64,000 nt of DNA from a virus, in the IMG/VR virus record IMGVR_UViG_3300020056_002227, positions 1 through 64,000 of that record. One strand, given 5' to 3'. The number at the start of each line of letters is the position of its first letter. The stretch's first letter is position 1. The position numbers and the translations under genes were made by a program. The notes below the pieces were generated by a model. That model was not told the DNA's origin. It did not search any database and saw nothing but the letters and a program-made list of their open reading frames with translations. This document shows positions 30,945-38,600 of the stretch, piece after piece.

Positions 30945-31948
30945 ATCTTTTTACTTGTACGAGAAAGTTTTGCCTTAGGGAATATACCTACTCTAGCATT
31001 CTTTACAACCTGTCCTGCGGCTCTTGCATCACCGCGTCGAGCTTGATATCGAATAAAGAAATAAGCCTCGAATTCACCCTTGGGGAAATCACCATTGGTT
31101 CCCTTGTGGGTAGAAGTAATCTTATAAGGTCCAGCACCGGTTCCAACGAGAGACATATTACCTAGATGAAATTCATCTACATTACTAATACTTGGTGCAC
31201 CACCATATTCGGGGCCATAAATTGCTTCAAAAACAAGTTGCTTATCTTTAATCTTGCGGTAGAAAGAGTCACCCGATTGAAGACCATTTGGTCTGACTGC
31301 AGCCACATCTTTCATAAAGCTCTCGACGTCTCTATTTCTTGCATATCTCTTAGATGAAAGACCACCGTACTGTTGGTAATCTTTTGCAGTTCTTCCAGCC
31401 TTGTGTGAGATATATGCCTGTGGGTCACCTTGAACATTGACAAGGGTAAAATCTGATTTAGGTTCTTTACGTTCGAATTTACCAGTGGTACTTGCCAGAT
31501 GAGCAGCATCCACGATACGACCATTGATTTCGATTTGAATGGAAGGTAGATTCTCTTTTGCAAGAATGGATGCTAGTTTCTCGTTGAAATCTGCTCTGGC
31601 CAATTCTTCTGCACTAGTACCAGATCCAACACCTTTACCACCAAATGATGGGGTCTTTAAAAAGTCCTTTGGTATAACCAGAGGACCTCGGTTGGTATTG
31701 ACAGTAAGACTAGATTTATTGGCAGGAAATTTGCCGTCATCCTTTGTCATGAAGTCTGTCACATCTTGAAGTTCTGTGACATCAATAATGACCTCTCCAT
31801 TATTCACCGTAGCAAAAGGTGACGCAGTAGCTACCTTTTTGATAAAATTTTTAGGACGATTTTCATCTTTTCTCAGGTCAGGTATGGTCAATTTACGGTA
31901 TGGTATTGCCGATTCTATGAGCTGAGAAAACCTTTTGAAGCCGAACAT
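30941..31948 (-). CDS. Possible nuclease with capsid-targeting-like N-terminus
   Basis: 335 residues beginning M-F-G-F-K-R-F-S-Q-L-I-E-S-A-I. In the middle, P-K-S-D-F-T-L-V-N-V followed by A-Y-I-S-H-K-A-G-R-T and D-Y-Q-Q-Y-G-G-L-S resembles phage proteins of the PD-(D/E)xK nuclease fold, with Asp and Lys at the right spacing but the usual acidic residue not clear. The identification is tentative. Late promoter 38 bp upstream. Confidence 0.6.
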   Translation of the reverse strand: MFGFKRFSQLIESAIPYRKLTIPDLRKDENRPKNFIKKVATASPFATVNNGEVIIDVTELQDVTDFMTKDDGKFPANKSSLTVNTNRGPLVIPKDFLKTPSFGGKGVGSGTSAEELARADFNEKLASILAKENLPSIQIEINGRIVDAAHLASTTGKFERKEPKSDFTLVNVQGDPQAYISHKAGRTAKDYQQYGGLSSKRYARNRDVESFMKDVAAVRPNGLQSGDSFYRKIKDKQLVFEAIYGPEYGGAPSISNVDEFHLGNMSLVGTGAGPYKITSTHKGTNGDFPKGEFEAYFFIRYQARRGDARAAGQVVKNARVGIFPKAKLSRTSKKI

Positions 31949-31985
31949 CAGATAATCCTATTATTGTATAGATGGGAGTCTCATC

Positions 31986-31993
31986 TATTTATA
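31986..31993 (-). promoter_or_regulatory. T4-type late promoter
   Basis: TATAAATA on the minus strand in the gap between the gp41 gene and the 335-residue protein; reads into that gene, the DUF6267-type gene and the structural gene. Confidence 0.75.
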
Positions 31994-31999
31994 ATCATT

Positions 32000-33442
32000 T
32001 TATCTCAATTGAACGGAATCGTCAAATACACTGCGGCGCTTTTTACCTCTCAAGGTCGAACCAATATCAGTCTTATCGAATACGGGAGTATCATCATCTC
32101 GTCGACTTGATCCACCCGACTGACCACCACCATTACCATCAATGTTGATATTCTGTTGCGCGCTTTCTTCTAGGTCATAAATTTTCATTTTAGAACGATC
32201 AATACCAACAAGGAATCTGCGATAATAACTCAAATCACCCCATCGATTCTTGAGTTGTTTTAGCATCACCTGACCGAGCTCATCAAGGTGCTCAGAAGTT
32301 ATGATTCCAAGAATGCAATCAGCAGTGTGAGTGATACCCATAGACTCAGAGGTATTGGTGAGATCCACATCAGAGTTGCCGTAGCCGTCACGATTAAACT
32401 GAGAACTAGTAACAACGGCACAATTAAATTCCATAGCGAGACCACGTATTTCCTCCGCAATTGATTTGACAAGTGTGTATGAATTGGCAGCTGCAGCGCC
32501 ACGGACACGAGAGGATGCACAGATGTTGAGGTAATCAACAAACACCACGTCAGGTACAAAGCCCTTCTTCATTCGTAATTCATTTAGAAGATGCCGAAAA
32601 TGACCAGCATGTGCCGATCCAGTCGGATATTCCTTAATCACCAGTTTACCCGGTGTCTTGGTCTTATATCGACCCATTCTTTTTTCATAAACGTCTCGTG
32701 GACACTCACCAAGTTCATCTAGTGTGATATCCATGATATTGGCATCAATACGTCTACCAATTTCTTCTTCAGCCATTTCCATGGTGATATACAACACATT
32801 CTTGCCATACATCAAATGGTTGGCTGCAAAGTGACATTTCAAAAGAGATTTACCACCACCAGTAGTGGCAAGTAGTACAGTCATTGATTTCCGAGGTAGC
32901 CCACCCTTGGTGATCTTGTTCAAAATATCGATATCAAACGGAATTCTTTCTTCCTTTCGATGATAGTATTCATATCGATCTTCAAACTCTTCAAGGAAGT
33001 CGTGACCAACACTAGAATCAAAGTTGATTCCTAGCGAATCAGATAAGATTTTTGGTATCGATCCCTTATCGTTTTCTTTATCTTGGCCATCAAGAATCAG
33101 AATCGCCTTACGGATTGAATTGTATAGGTCTTTATCTTGGCAAAATTTCTCTGTTTCAGCAATCAAAAATTCATTGCTGGTATCCTTGTCGACCTCTAAT
33201 TGATCGACAGCTTGCATTACATTCGTATAAGTGTCTTCGTTTAAATCTTTTCTTTTATCGATGCTGAGTTTAAGAGCCTCCACTGAGGGAGGCTCCTTGT
33301 ATTGCTCAACATAATCAACAAACGTTGAAAAGATTTTTTGAAGAGAGATTTCGTCGAAATAATCTTCCTTAATATAGGGATATACCTTACGGTAGTAGTC
33401 CCCATTAAGAATCAAATTCGACAGTATCGTCTTCTCTAACAT
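32000..33442 (-). CDS. 41: Replicative DNA helicase, gp41
   Basis: 480 residues. RecA/DnaB fold: Walker A A-T-T-G-G-G-K-S-L near 190-198, Walker B D-V-V-F-V-D-Y-L-N, then V-V-T-S-S-Q-F-N-R and the arginine-finger region L-K-N-R-W-G. Unwinds the fork as a hexamer with primase gp61. ATG 33442 is preferred because GAGG lies 6 nt upstream. Overlaps the 3' end of uvsX. Confidence 0.94.
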   Translation of the reverse strand: MLEKTILSNLILNGDYYRKVYPYIKEDYFDEISLQKIFSTFVDYVEQYKEPPSVEALKLSIDKRKDLNEDTYTNVMQAVDQLEVDKDTSNEFLIAETEKFCQDKDLYNSIRKAILILDGQDKENDKGSIPKILSDSLGINFDSSVGHDFLEEFEDRYEYYHRKEERIPFDIDILNKITKGGLPRKSMTVLLATTGGGKSLLKCHFAANHLMYGKNVLYITMEMAEEEIGRRIDANIMDITLDELGECPRDVYEKRMGRYKTKTPGKLVIKEYPTGSAHAGHFRHLLNELRMKKGFVPDVVFVDYLNICASSRVRGAAAANSYTLVKSIAEEIRGLAMEFNCAVVTSSQFNRDGYGNSDVDLTNTSESMGITHTADCILGIITSEHLDELGQVMLKQLKNRWGDLSYYRRFLVGIDRSKMKIYDLEESAQQNINIDGNGGGQSGGSSRRDDDTPVFDKTDIGSTLRGKKRRSVFDDSVQLR

Positions 33443-34469
33443 CCTCAACCTCGTCAGCCATTAGTAGTTTAAATTTACGTTCAACGAATTCATTGAATCG
33501 GGGATCCGCAACCAGACCTTCGAAAAATTCATCATCAGTCTCAATGTCTTTAGCGCGTTTCTTAGGTTCAATGATTTCACCAGTATCCATATCTACCTTA
33601 TTATACCATCCTTGATTGGCCTTTGTCAAGTGCCCAGATTCAAGTGCGAGATCAAAAAGGGAAGACCATTTCTGAATGCCGGTATCGTATAGTACCTTGA
33701 ATGGAAGTTTTGATTTCTCTTTTACATAGCGAGATTTTTCAATGTTGATCGTAAATTTAAATCCAGCAAGGTCGGTACCATCTTTCTCTTGTGCCTTTGA
33801 GATAATAAAAATCTGATTGGCAGAATAGTAGATGCCCGTACCACCGGATACGATATTTTTCGGGAACAAGCCAATCTCTTTATAGGTATGATTGATTGCA
33901 ACCAATGGAATGTCTTTTCCGGTAAGTTTGGGTGTGACGATGCGGAAGAGTGATTTCAATTGTTTTGCCCGAGACATATCGGCAACTGATTTCTCATTTT
34001 CAGCATCTTCGACCTCTTTACGAGAAGCAAGGTTACCGACAGAGTCGATCATAATAAAAACTTTATCACCCTTATCAATCTCGTTCAATCGCTTAGTCAA
34101 ATCAAATTTGAGTTGTTCAACGTCTTCGATTGGGATGTGTAGAACACGATTTGTATCGATGCCGATTCCTTCTAGGTATTCAGGTGTAATACCATATTCA
34201 GAATCATACAGCATCGCAATGCCGTCATCGTATTTCTTTAGATATGCTTTCATGCAATAGAGTGACAAAAGAGTTTTGAAACTCTTTGATTCACCAGCAA
34301 TCACGGTCAAACCAGGGATCAGACCACCCTTGAGTGAACCACTGAAAGCAATATTCACAATTGGCAACTCTGTCTGGATAGGATCTTTCTCATTGAAGAA
34401 TGTGCTCTTCGACAAGATAGATGAACCCTTGACAGAACCTGCCTTGAGCATTTTATCAAGCAGACTCAT
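33405..34469 (-). CDS. uvsX: RecA-like recombinase UvsX
   Basis: 354 residues. Walker A G-E-S-K-S-F-K-T at 59-66, Walker B V-F-I-M-I-D-S-V-G-N, and S-G-G-T-G-I-Y-Y in the loop 2 region. Forms the presynaptic filament for recombination-dependent replication with UvsY (51986) and gp32 (34804). Confidence 0.95.
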   Translation of the reverse strand: MSLLDKMLKAGSVKGSSILSKSTFFNEKDPIQTELPIVNIAFSGSLKGGLIPGLTVIAGESKSFKTLLSLYCMKAYLKKYDDGIAMLYDSEYGITPEYLEGIGIDTNRVLHIPIEDVEQLKFDLTKRLNEIDKGDKVFIMIDSVGNLASRKEVEDAENEKSVADMSRAKQLKSLFRIVTPKLTGKDIPLVAINHTYKEIGLFPKNIVSGGTGIYYSANQIFIISKAQEKDGTDLAGFKFTINIEKSRYVKEKSKLPFKVLYDTGIQKWSSLFDLALESGHLTKANQGWYNKVDMDTGEIIEPKKRAKDIETDDEFFEGLVADPRFNEFVERKFKLLMADEVEDVREDDTVEFDS

Positions 34470-34470
34470 A

Positions 34471-34749
34471 TTATTCTCCCTTCAGAATTTGATATAGCTT
34501 ATCTGCAAAGGCATCAAGTTTATCATAACGGTCAGGCCAATAGATATAATCTTTCTCGGGATTAGCCTTAAGATTATTCAGCAGAGGCATGACGGCATCA
34601 TAGATAAGTTGAGCTTTGGCTGCATTCGATTCAGCAGATGCACTGGTTGATTCAGCGACTGCTTTTGCCTCACGAACTACATCGAGTTCATCAGCATCGA
34701 CTGCGGTAAAGCCAAAATCAAAATCAAGTATAGTTTCTTGTTTATCCAT
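34471..34749 (-). CDS. Conserved hypothetical protein (92 aa)
   Basis: One nt from uvsX. Starts M-D-K-Q-E-T-I-L-D-F-D-F-G-F-T-A-V-D and has a helical middle (A-K-A-V-A-E-S-T-S-A-S-A-E-S-N-A-A-K) and L-K-A-N-P-E-K-D-Y-I-Y-W-P-D-R. The same small protein is found beside uvsX in marine T4-like phages. Role unknown; probably accessory to recombination. Confidence 0.75.
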   Translation of the reverse strand: MDKQETILDFDFGFTAVDADELDVVREAKAVAESTSASAESNAAKAQLIYDAVMPLLNNLKANPEKDYIYWPDRYDKLDAFADKLYQILKGE

Positions 34750-34770
34750 ACGGATCTCCGTTATTGATGT

Positions 34771-34788
34771 GGGGGCCCGAAGACCCCC
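34771..34788 (-). terminator. GC-rich hairpin with UUCG-type loop downstream of gene 32
   Basis: On the minus strand GGGGGTC-TTCG-GGCCCCC-type sequence forms a 5-7 bp hairpin between the gp32 stop and the next gene. There is no T-tract after it, so it may stabilise the gp32 mRNA end or pause polymerase rather than terminate fully. Confidence 0.5.
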
Positions 34789-34803
34789 GACGAATTAGTT
34801 ATC

Positions 34804-35733
34804 TTATCCTCGTGCAAGTTCTTTAAAGATAGACAGGTCGTCGTCATCATCAGTAACAGAGTTATCTTCAGAAACAGCAGGAGCTTCTGCAAAGGTAGGC
34901 TCTGGAGCCACTTGAGCAAAAGATTTGCCTAGATCAAGATCATCTGATTCTTCCATGGGTGAAGCCGCAACCGGTTCATCTGCGGTGAGATCAAGTACTC
35001 GGTAGAGCTTGGTCTTCAATTCAGCATATGATTTGAAGTTCTTAGGATCAATCACTTCATTAAGAGAGTGCTCTTGAGTCCATACGCTTTCCATTTCAGA
35101 GTCGTCATCAAAGAGAGGTGCCGGAGCATCAAACTCAGATTTGTCATAGTTGGGGTAACCTTCGAACTGTCGAATCTTCAGTCGGAAGTTTGCACCCTCC
35201 CATAGATCAAAAGGATTTACGGGATCTTCATCTTCGAAGCTAGGATTCATCAAATCATTCAGCTTGTCGAAAATCTTCTTGCCGAACTGATAAAGGAATA
35301 CCTTGCCTTCGTTTTCGGGATTCGCAGAATCCTTTACAACGTAGATGTTGGAGATATACTTGAGTCGACGCTTCTGCTTACGAGCCTGTTCTTTGTCAGC
35401 CTCGACACCAGAATTCCAGAGTTTAGAGTTGAACTCAGATACTGGATCATCTTGGTTGAGAGTGGTCAGAGAGTTTTCGATATACCAAAGACCAGTGGGG
35501 CCTTGGAAACCGTGATCCCAAATTCGCACGAACGGCATTTCTTCACCGGAAGGTGCGGGCAGGAAACGAATGATTGCGAAACCATTGCCAGCCTTGTCCT
35601 TCGTAGGCTTCCAAAATTTGCCTTCGTTTGGATCGGAGTAAGTCTTAGATGAGATTTTTTCAAGCTGCTGATTGAGCTTGTCGAGTGATTTACTGCGGTT
35701 CTTTTTGAGCGCTGCAAAATCTGTAGGTGCCAT
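34804..35733 (-). CDS. 32: Single-stranded DNA-binding protein gp32
   Basis: 309 residues from ATG 35733, which has AAGGAG 7 nt upstream. N-terminal basic helix (L-K-K-N-R-S-K-S-L-D-K-L), an OB-fold core (R-F-L-P-A-P, W-Y-I-E-N-S-L-T-T) and an acidic C-terminal tail (V-T-D-D-D-D-D-L-S-I-F-K) that binds partner proteins. No obvious zinc Cys triad, unlike T4 gp32. Coats ssDNA at the fork. Reached by promoter 35860..35887 inside gene 59. Confidence 0.92.
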   Translation of the reverse strand: MAPTDFAALKKNRSKSLDKLNQQLEKISSKTYSDPNEGKFWKPTKDKAGNGFAIIRFLPAPSGEEMPFVRIWDHGFQGPTGLWYIENSLTTLNQDDPVSEFNSKLWNSGVEADKEQARKQKRRLKYISNIYVVKDSANPENEGKVFLYQFGKKIFDKLNDLMNPSFEDEDPVNPFDLWEGANFRLKIRQFEGYPNYDKSEFDAPAPLFDDDSEMESVWTQEHSLNEVIDPKNFKSYAELKTKLYRVLDLTADEPVAASPMEESDDLDLGKSFAQVAPEPTFAEAPAVSEDNSVTDDDDDLSIFKELARG

Positions 35734-35777
35734 ATTAGTTTCTCCTTGTATAGCGTTATATGTGCGATGTATTATCA

Positions 35778-36380
35778 TCAACCAAAATGTTCGCGGACAA
35801 TGTCTTTGAACTTCTTTTCATCAATTACTAGAAAGGGTCTGTACTTTCTAGCAGTTCTTATTATATCACGCGAGACTATTTTGTCAACCAATTTTTTATC
35901 CCAATAATCAAAAATATTTGCAAAGTGAACCAGAAGAGTAAAAGTCTCTAATGAGATCTGCTTTCGCAAATATGTAGTCATCACAATTGGATGTTGGCCA
36001 TCGTGTGATACAAAGTTTGCCTGATAACTATCATCAAGCAATTTTAGATCGGATTTGAACGTATAGGAAAGTGATTCCTGCTTCTTTTTCCAATCTGTAT
36101 ACACCCGTTCACCTTCGTGTTCGAGTATATCTTTCACCCAAATGTTAGGTTTGACTAACATATTGGATAGAATTCTATTTATATAGTCTTCTTTCTGTGC
36201 TAATTTCGCAAAGAAAAATGCATCATTTCGGGCTCTAAAGGAATCCATAGATGCTCTGACCTTACCGTTATACTTATGGTAGTCATACCCATCTGTGGTA
36301 AAATGTTTCTTTAAAGCAAGATATTTTACATACGCCTCAAATGAGGTCTCATTCACATAAGTCGGTGATGTTGGGCTCAT
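35778..36380 (-). CDS. 59: Helicase loader gp59
   Basis: 200 residues, all-helical, with F-E-A-Y-V-K-Y-L-A-L-K-K-H-F, Y-D-Y-H-K-Y-N-G-K-V-R-A and F-F-F-A-K-L-A-Q-K, the T4 gp59 pattern. It loads gp41 onto gp32-covered forks. Its start overlaps gene 33 by 32 nt. Two possible promoters for gene 32 lie within it. Confidence 0.85.
   Translation of the reverse strand: MSPTSPTYVNETSFEAYVKYLALKKHFTTDGYDYHKYNGKVRASMDSFRARNDAFFFAKLAQKEDYINRILSNMLVKPNIWVKDILEHEGERVYTDWKKKQESLSYTFKSDLKLLDDSYQANFVSHDGQHPIVMTTYLRKQISLETFTLLVHFANIFDYWDKKLVDKIVSRDIIRTARKYRPFLVIDEKKFKDIVREHFG
35860..35887 (-). promoter_or_regulatory. Sigma70-type promoter for gene 32, inside gene 59
   Basis: Minus strand TTGACA (35887..35882), 16 bp, TATAAT (35865..35860), extended -10 TG. 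About 120 nt before the gp32 ATG. T4 gene 32 likewise has its own promoters within gene 59. Confidence 0.75.
36176..36183 (-). promoter_or_regulatory. Possible late promoter inside gene 59
   Basis: TATAAATA on the minus strand. T4 gene 32 is also transcribed late, so a late start here would make sense, but a single 8-base word inside coding sequence can be chance. Confidence 0.4.
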
Positions 36381-36588
36381 CTCGTTTCACCATTTTCAAA
36401 TCTACTGCTTCAGTTCGTACTTTCTCTTTTAAGATAGAGGATTTCTTAACGATATCTGCGATTGACTCAATCTCTAGGTTGTTCTTTTCTGCGTAATGAA
36501 CTAGTGCATCAATGTAAGGTACACCATCAGCAATCATCTTAGATATTTCGTGGTGAATTTTTTCGGGCGTCATTTTCACGACAGACAT
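36349..36588 (-). CDS. 33: Late transcription coactivator gp33-like
   Basis: 79 residues. Contains M-T-P-E-K-I-H-H-E-I-S-K-M-I, P-Y-I-D-A-L-V-H-Y-A-E-K-N and I-A-D-I-V-K-K-S-S, the pattern of the gp33 homologues of marine T4-like phages. gp33 bridges gp55-RNA polymerase and the sliding clamp at late promoters. ATG 36588 sits behind AGGAGG. Two promoters and a terminator lie just upstream. Confidence 0.8.
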   Translation of the reverse strand: MSVVKMTPEKIHHEISKMIADGVPYIDALVHYAEKNNLEIESIADIVKKSSILKEKVRTEAVDLKMVKRDEPNITDLCE

Positions 36589-36616
36589 CAAAACCTCCTA
36601 TAGTAAATGAATGATT

Positions 36617-36645
36617 ATTATATCAGGTTTTATGGCATTTGTCAA
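36617..36645 (-). promoter_or_regulatory. Sigma70-type early promoter for 33-59-32
   Basis: Minus strand TTGACA (36645..36640), 17 bp, TATAAT (36622..36617), extended -10 TG: full consensus, lying just after the terminator. Confidence 0.87.
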
Positions 36646-36649
36646 CCAT

Positions 36650-36681
36650 AAAAAACGGCCTGACCAAACGATCAGACCGTT
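36650..36681 (-). terminator. Rho-independent terminator
   Basis: Minus-strand RNA AACGGUCUGAUC-GUUU-GGUCAGGCCGUU, a 12-bp stem with two G-U pairs and a 4-nt loop, followed by six U. The two wobble pairs are only pairs on the minus RNA (on the plus RNA they are C-A mismatches), which fixes the direction. It should stop readthrough from the 36.7-39.2 kb genes into 33-59-32. Confidence 0.85.
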
Positions 36682-36682
36682 C

Positions 36683-36711
36683 ATTATAATACATTACCCG
36701 TATTATGTCAA
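36683..36711 (-). promoter_or_regulatory. Sigma70-type promoter whose start site lies inside a terminator stem
   Basis: Minus strand TTGACA (36711..36706), 17 bp, TATAAT (36688..36683): full consensus. The expected start (about 7 nt past the -10) is near 36676, inside the 5' arm of the terminator at 36650..36681. Confidence 0.8.
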
Positions 36712-36717
36712 CCTATA

Positions 36718-36966
36718 TTATACAGTAGAAGTGTCTGTACACAGATCCACAATAATAGGTCGATCAACGTCGATGATCTTGTGTCTACCTACAACAGGCT
36801 CACAAATCTCGACATTGTGTTGCACCATAGGGATGGCATGCAAGCCTGGCATCAACTTACTGTAGTATGATGGATTCATAAGTGGGATTACAAGACCTGC
36901 AAAAGAGGCTATAATCATCACAGCAATAATGAAGGCAGTAACTCTCTCTTCAGTTTTGCTTGTCAT
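36718..36966 (-). CDS. Small membrane protein (82 aa)
   Basis: Transmembrane helix A-F-I-I-A-V-M-I-I-A-S-F-A-G-L-V-I at about 11-27, then an exported or cytoplasmic 55-residue domain with two Cys (I-C-E-P-V-V-G, L-C-T-D-T). Spacing of 3 nt to the next gene. Function unknown; part of the group downstream of the bilin reductase. Confidence 0.65.
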   Translation of the reverse strand: MTSKTEERVTAFIIAVMIIASFAGLVIPLMNPSYYSKLMPGLHAIPMVQHNVEICEPVVGRHKIIDVDRPIIVDLCTDTSTV

Positions 36967-36969
36967 TTT

Positions 36970-37194
36970 TTAGATCTCCACCTTCTCGCCCGTACTGGGG
37001 TCAGTAACAGTGTAACCAGCTTCGGCCCACTCTTGGAGGGTTCGACACTTACGTGTCATCAAAGATCCAGTACCGATTTGGATCTTAACTTTGGCGCAAT
37101 ATTCACCTTCTTCATTGATTGTCGCACGATAATCGTCAACAGCAAACGCAGAAGGAGCAATAAGCACACAGCACAATGCAATAAACCTTTTCAT
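36970..37194 (-). CDS. Small exported protein with Cys pair (74 aa)
   Basis: Signal peptide M-K-R-F-I-A-L-C-C-V-L-I-A-P-S-A-F-A, cleaved after residue 18, then a mature domain with two Cys (E-Y-C-A-K-V and R-K-C-R-T-L-Q-E-W) that could form a disulfide in the periplasm. A-E-A-G-Y-T-V-T-D-P-S-T-G at the end. Behind AAGGAG. Not recognised. Confidence 0.7.
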   Translation of the reverse strand: MKRFIALCCVLIAPSAFAVDDYRATINEEGEYCAKVKIQIGTGSLMTRKCRTLQEWAEAGYTVTDPSTGEKVEI

Positions 37195-37254
37195 GGTTTC
37201 GGCTCCTTAAAATATATTTTGGGGGACTTGAGTGTGAAGAAAAGTAACATTTTA

Positions 37255-37292
37255 CCTCTTTTCACGGTAATATATATACCCGTTCTAAGAGG
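37255..37292 (-). promoter_or_regulatory. Leader hairpin before the 74-residue exported protein
   Basis: Minus RNA CCUCUU...AAGAGG (6 bp) with inner ACGG/CCGU (4 bp) and an A/U-rich loop, 60 nt before the ATG. It belongs to the 180-nt untranslated stretch between the two exported proteins; no promoter is clear there, so this may be an mRNA-processing or stabilising structure. Confidence 0.35.
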
Positions 37293-37348
37293 TTAGTTCA
37301 TATTTTTTTCATTTATTTTTCTCATATAATATATTCCCAGTAGGAATA

Positions 37349-37369
37349 ATGGGGGCATTGCACCCCCAT
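37349..37369 (-). terminator. GC hairpin after the 136-residue exported protein
   Basis: Minus RNA AUGGGGG-UGCAAUG-CCCCCAU region, 7-bp stem, starting 4 nt after the stop. Followed by UUAUUCC, so only a weak U-tract; probably partial termination or 3'-end protection of the heme oxygenase/bilin reductase transcript. Confidence 0.5.
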
Positions 37370-37373
37370 GAGT

Positions 37374-37784
37374 TTAGCTAGATGGGCATGCAGCTCCATC
37401 TGATGAGGCATCGTATTTCTCGTCACCACAACCATACTTGTTATCGTTGTTAGTATCGCATCCTCGTTGCCAATATTGCATTGTGAAAGTATAACCTTCG
37501 CTCCACGGTGTGTATGCTTTACACCACTCGTGAGTACCGAACGCTTCACCGTCAGTGCCATTATCTGGTGGCACGTAATCTACTTTTTCGGTTGGTACGA
37601 TTTTTTCATATCGCATCGTTTTACCGTTATTGTAGACTGAACGTCTCCACAACTCAGATCGCTTCGAAACGAAAACATATTCGTCTTCAGCAACCGTATA
37701 TACATCACCATTATCGTATGTAATGGTATGCGCCAATGCACTCGTCGAAACAAGTGCCATGATAACTAGCAAAAATTGCTTCAT
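37374..37784 (-). CDS. Exported Cys-rich protein (136 aa)
   Basis: ATG 37784 behind AAGGAG begins a signal peptide M-K-Q-F-L-L-V-I-M-A-L-V-S-T-S-A-L-A. Mature part: Y-D-N-G-D-V-Y-T-V-A-E-D-E, W-C-K-A-Y, G-C-D-T-N-N-D-N-K-Y-G-C-G-D-E and A-A-C-P at the end, so five Cys and a calcium-loop-like Asp/Asn stretch. A small periplasmic or outer-surface protein; not recognised. It follows the bilin reductase by 69 bp. Confidence 0.7.
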   Translation of the reverse strand: MKQFLLVIMALVSTSALAHTITYDNGDVYTVAEDEYVFVSKRSELWRRSVYNNGKTMRYEKIVPTEKVDYVPPDNGTDGEAFGTHEWCKAYTPWSEGYTFTMQYWQRGCDTNNDNKYGCGDEKYDASSDGAACPSS

Positions 37785-37816
37785 TTTAGATCTCCTTAAG
37801 TTAGTAGCTGCTACGG

Positions 37817-37839
37817 CATGCACCCCCTCGGGATGCATG
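37817..37839 (-). other. Hairpin between bilin reductase and exported protein
   Basis: CATGCA/TGCATG arms with extra CCC/GGG inside, 23 nt, in the 69-bp gap. No T-tract. It may mark a processing point between the two genes. Confidence 0.35.
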
Positions 37840-37853
37840 AATAGAAACTTCAT

Positions 37854-38597
37854 TTAAGGATTGGGATTGTAAAAAGTGCCTTGATCAACTGGATATAGCT
37901 TTACCTCTTCGAATAAAACGTCTTCTACATACTGCTTAATTTCTTCTTCACCCAATTTCATGGCCTTCAAAGAATTCCAGAGCTGTTGGTTCTTCTTTTG
38001 ATTGATACAGTATCTATTGTGACTTTCCATACGATCCTCGCCCAACCAAAATTGTTGGTGTTCAATCTGTTCAAGATAATAATGGATCAATCTTATTGCA
38101 GTATCACAAAACTGCTCTGTCTCTTCACCCTCACGAACGTTTCCTGCTGCAACCATATGTGGAGAGAAAATTTCTTTTGCCCATTCAGGCAATTCCCTTT
38201 CTGTTTTCCACTCCAAGTCTCTGGTCGCAAGACCAAATGTAGTAATGATGGGGTGTGTTTCGTCGGATACTGGAGAGAAATCGAAAAATGAACCGCTGAT
38301 CTTATTAGGTCCGGCCACAACATCCAATCCCAAGATCGGATAATGGAATGATGTGCCGGGAAAGATATTAATGTGCATCAACCAAAGTTTTGGTTTACCC
38401 TCAATAGGCTCAATGATTTTCAAGTGTGCCTTACGAACGGGGCCAGATTGCCAAAACAGATCTGTCCAACCTTCGAATTCGTGTATGTGTTTTTCATTAT
38501 CAAAGCGCTCCATGTGCTTATCAAATATCTCAATGATATCAGTAGACAGTTTGCGCAAACGATTCAGTAGGGGTGTGTCCATAATATATTCAGCCAT
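37854..38597 (-). CDS. pcyX: Ferredoxin-dependent bilin reductase, PcyX/PebS type
   Basis: 247 residues. Family features: F-W-Q-S-G-P-V-R-K-A-H-L at 48-59, H-I-N-I-F-P-G at 75-81, Y-P-I-L-G-L-D-V-V-A-G at 86-96, F-F-D-F-S-P-V-S at 104-111 with D106 where the family's essential proton-donating Asp lies, L-P-E-W-A near 140, and C-I-N-Q-K-K-N then Y-V-E-D-V-L-F toward the end. It reduces biliverdin with electrons from ferredoxin, probably to phycoerythrobilin by analogy with PcyX from uncultured oceanic phages; the product cannot be read from sequence alone. It starts 3 nt after heme oxygenase. Confidence 0.85.
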   Translation of the reverse strand: MAEYIMDTPLLNRLRKLSTDIIEIFDKHMERFDNEKHIHEFEGWTDLFWQSGPVRKAHLKIIEPIEGKPKLWLMHINIFPGTSFHYPILGLDVVAGPNKISGSFFDFSPVSDETHPIITTFGLATRDLEWKTERELPEWAKEIFSPHMVAAGNVREGEETEQFCDTAIRLIHYYLEQIEHQQFWLGEDRMESHNRYCINQKKNQQLWNSLKAMKLGEEEIKQYVEDVLFEEVKLYPVDQGTFYNPNP

Positions 38598-38600
38598 TAA

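Noticed and set aside
33892-34260. 122-codon open frame opposite uvsX
   Set aside because: Ser-rich shadow; uvsX is certain and the region is minus-strand transcribed.
37322-37561. 79-codon frame overlapping the exported Cys-rich protein
   Set aside because: Different frame of a gene with signal peptide and ribosome site; covers a hairpin after that gene's stop.
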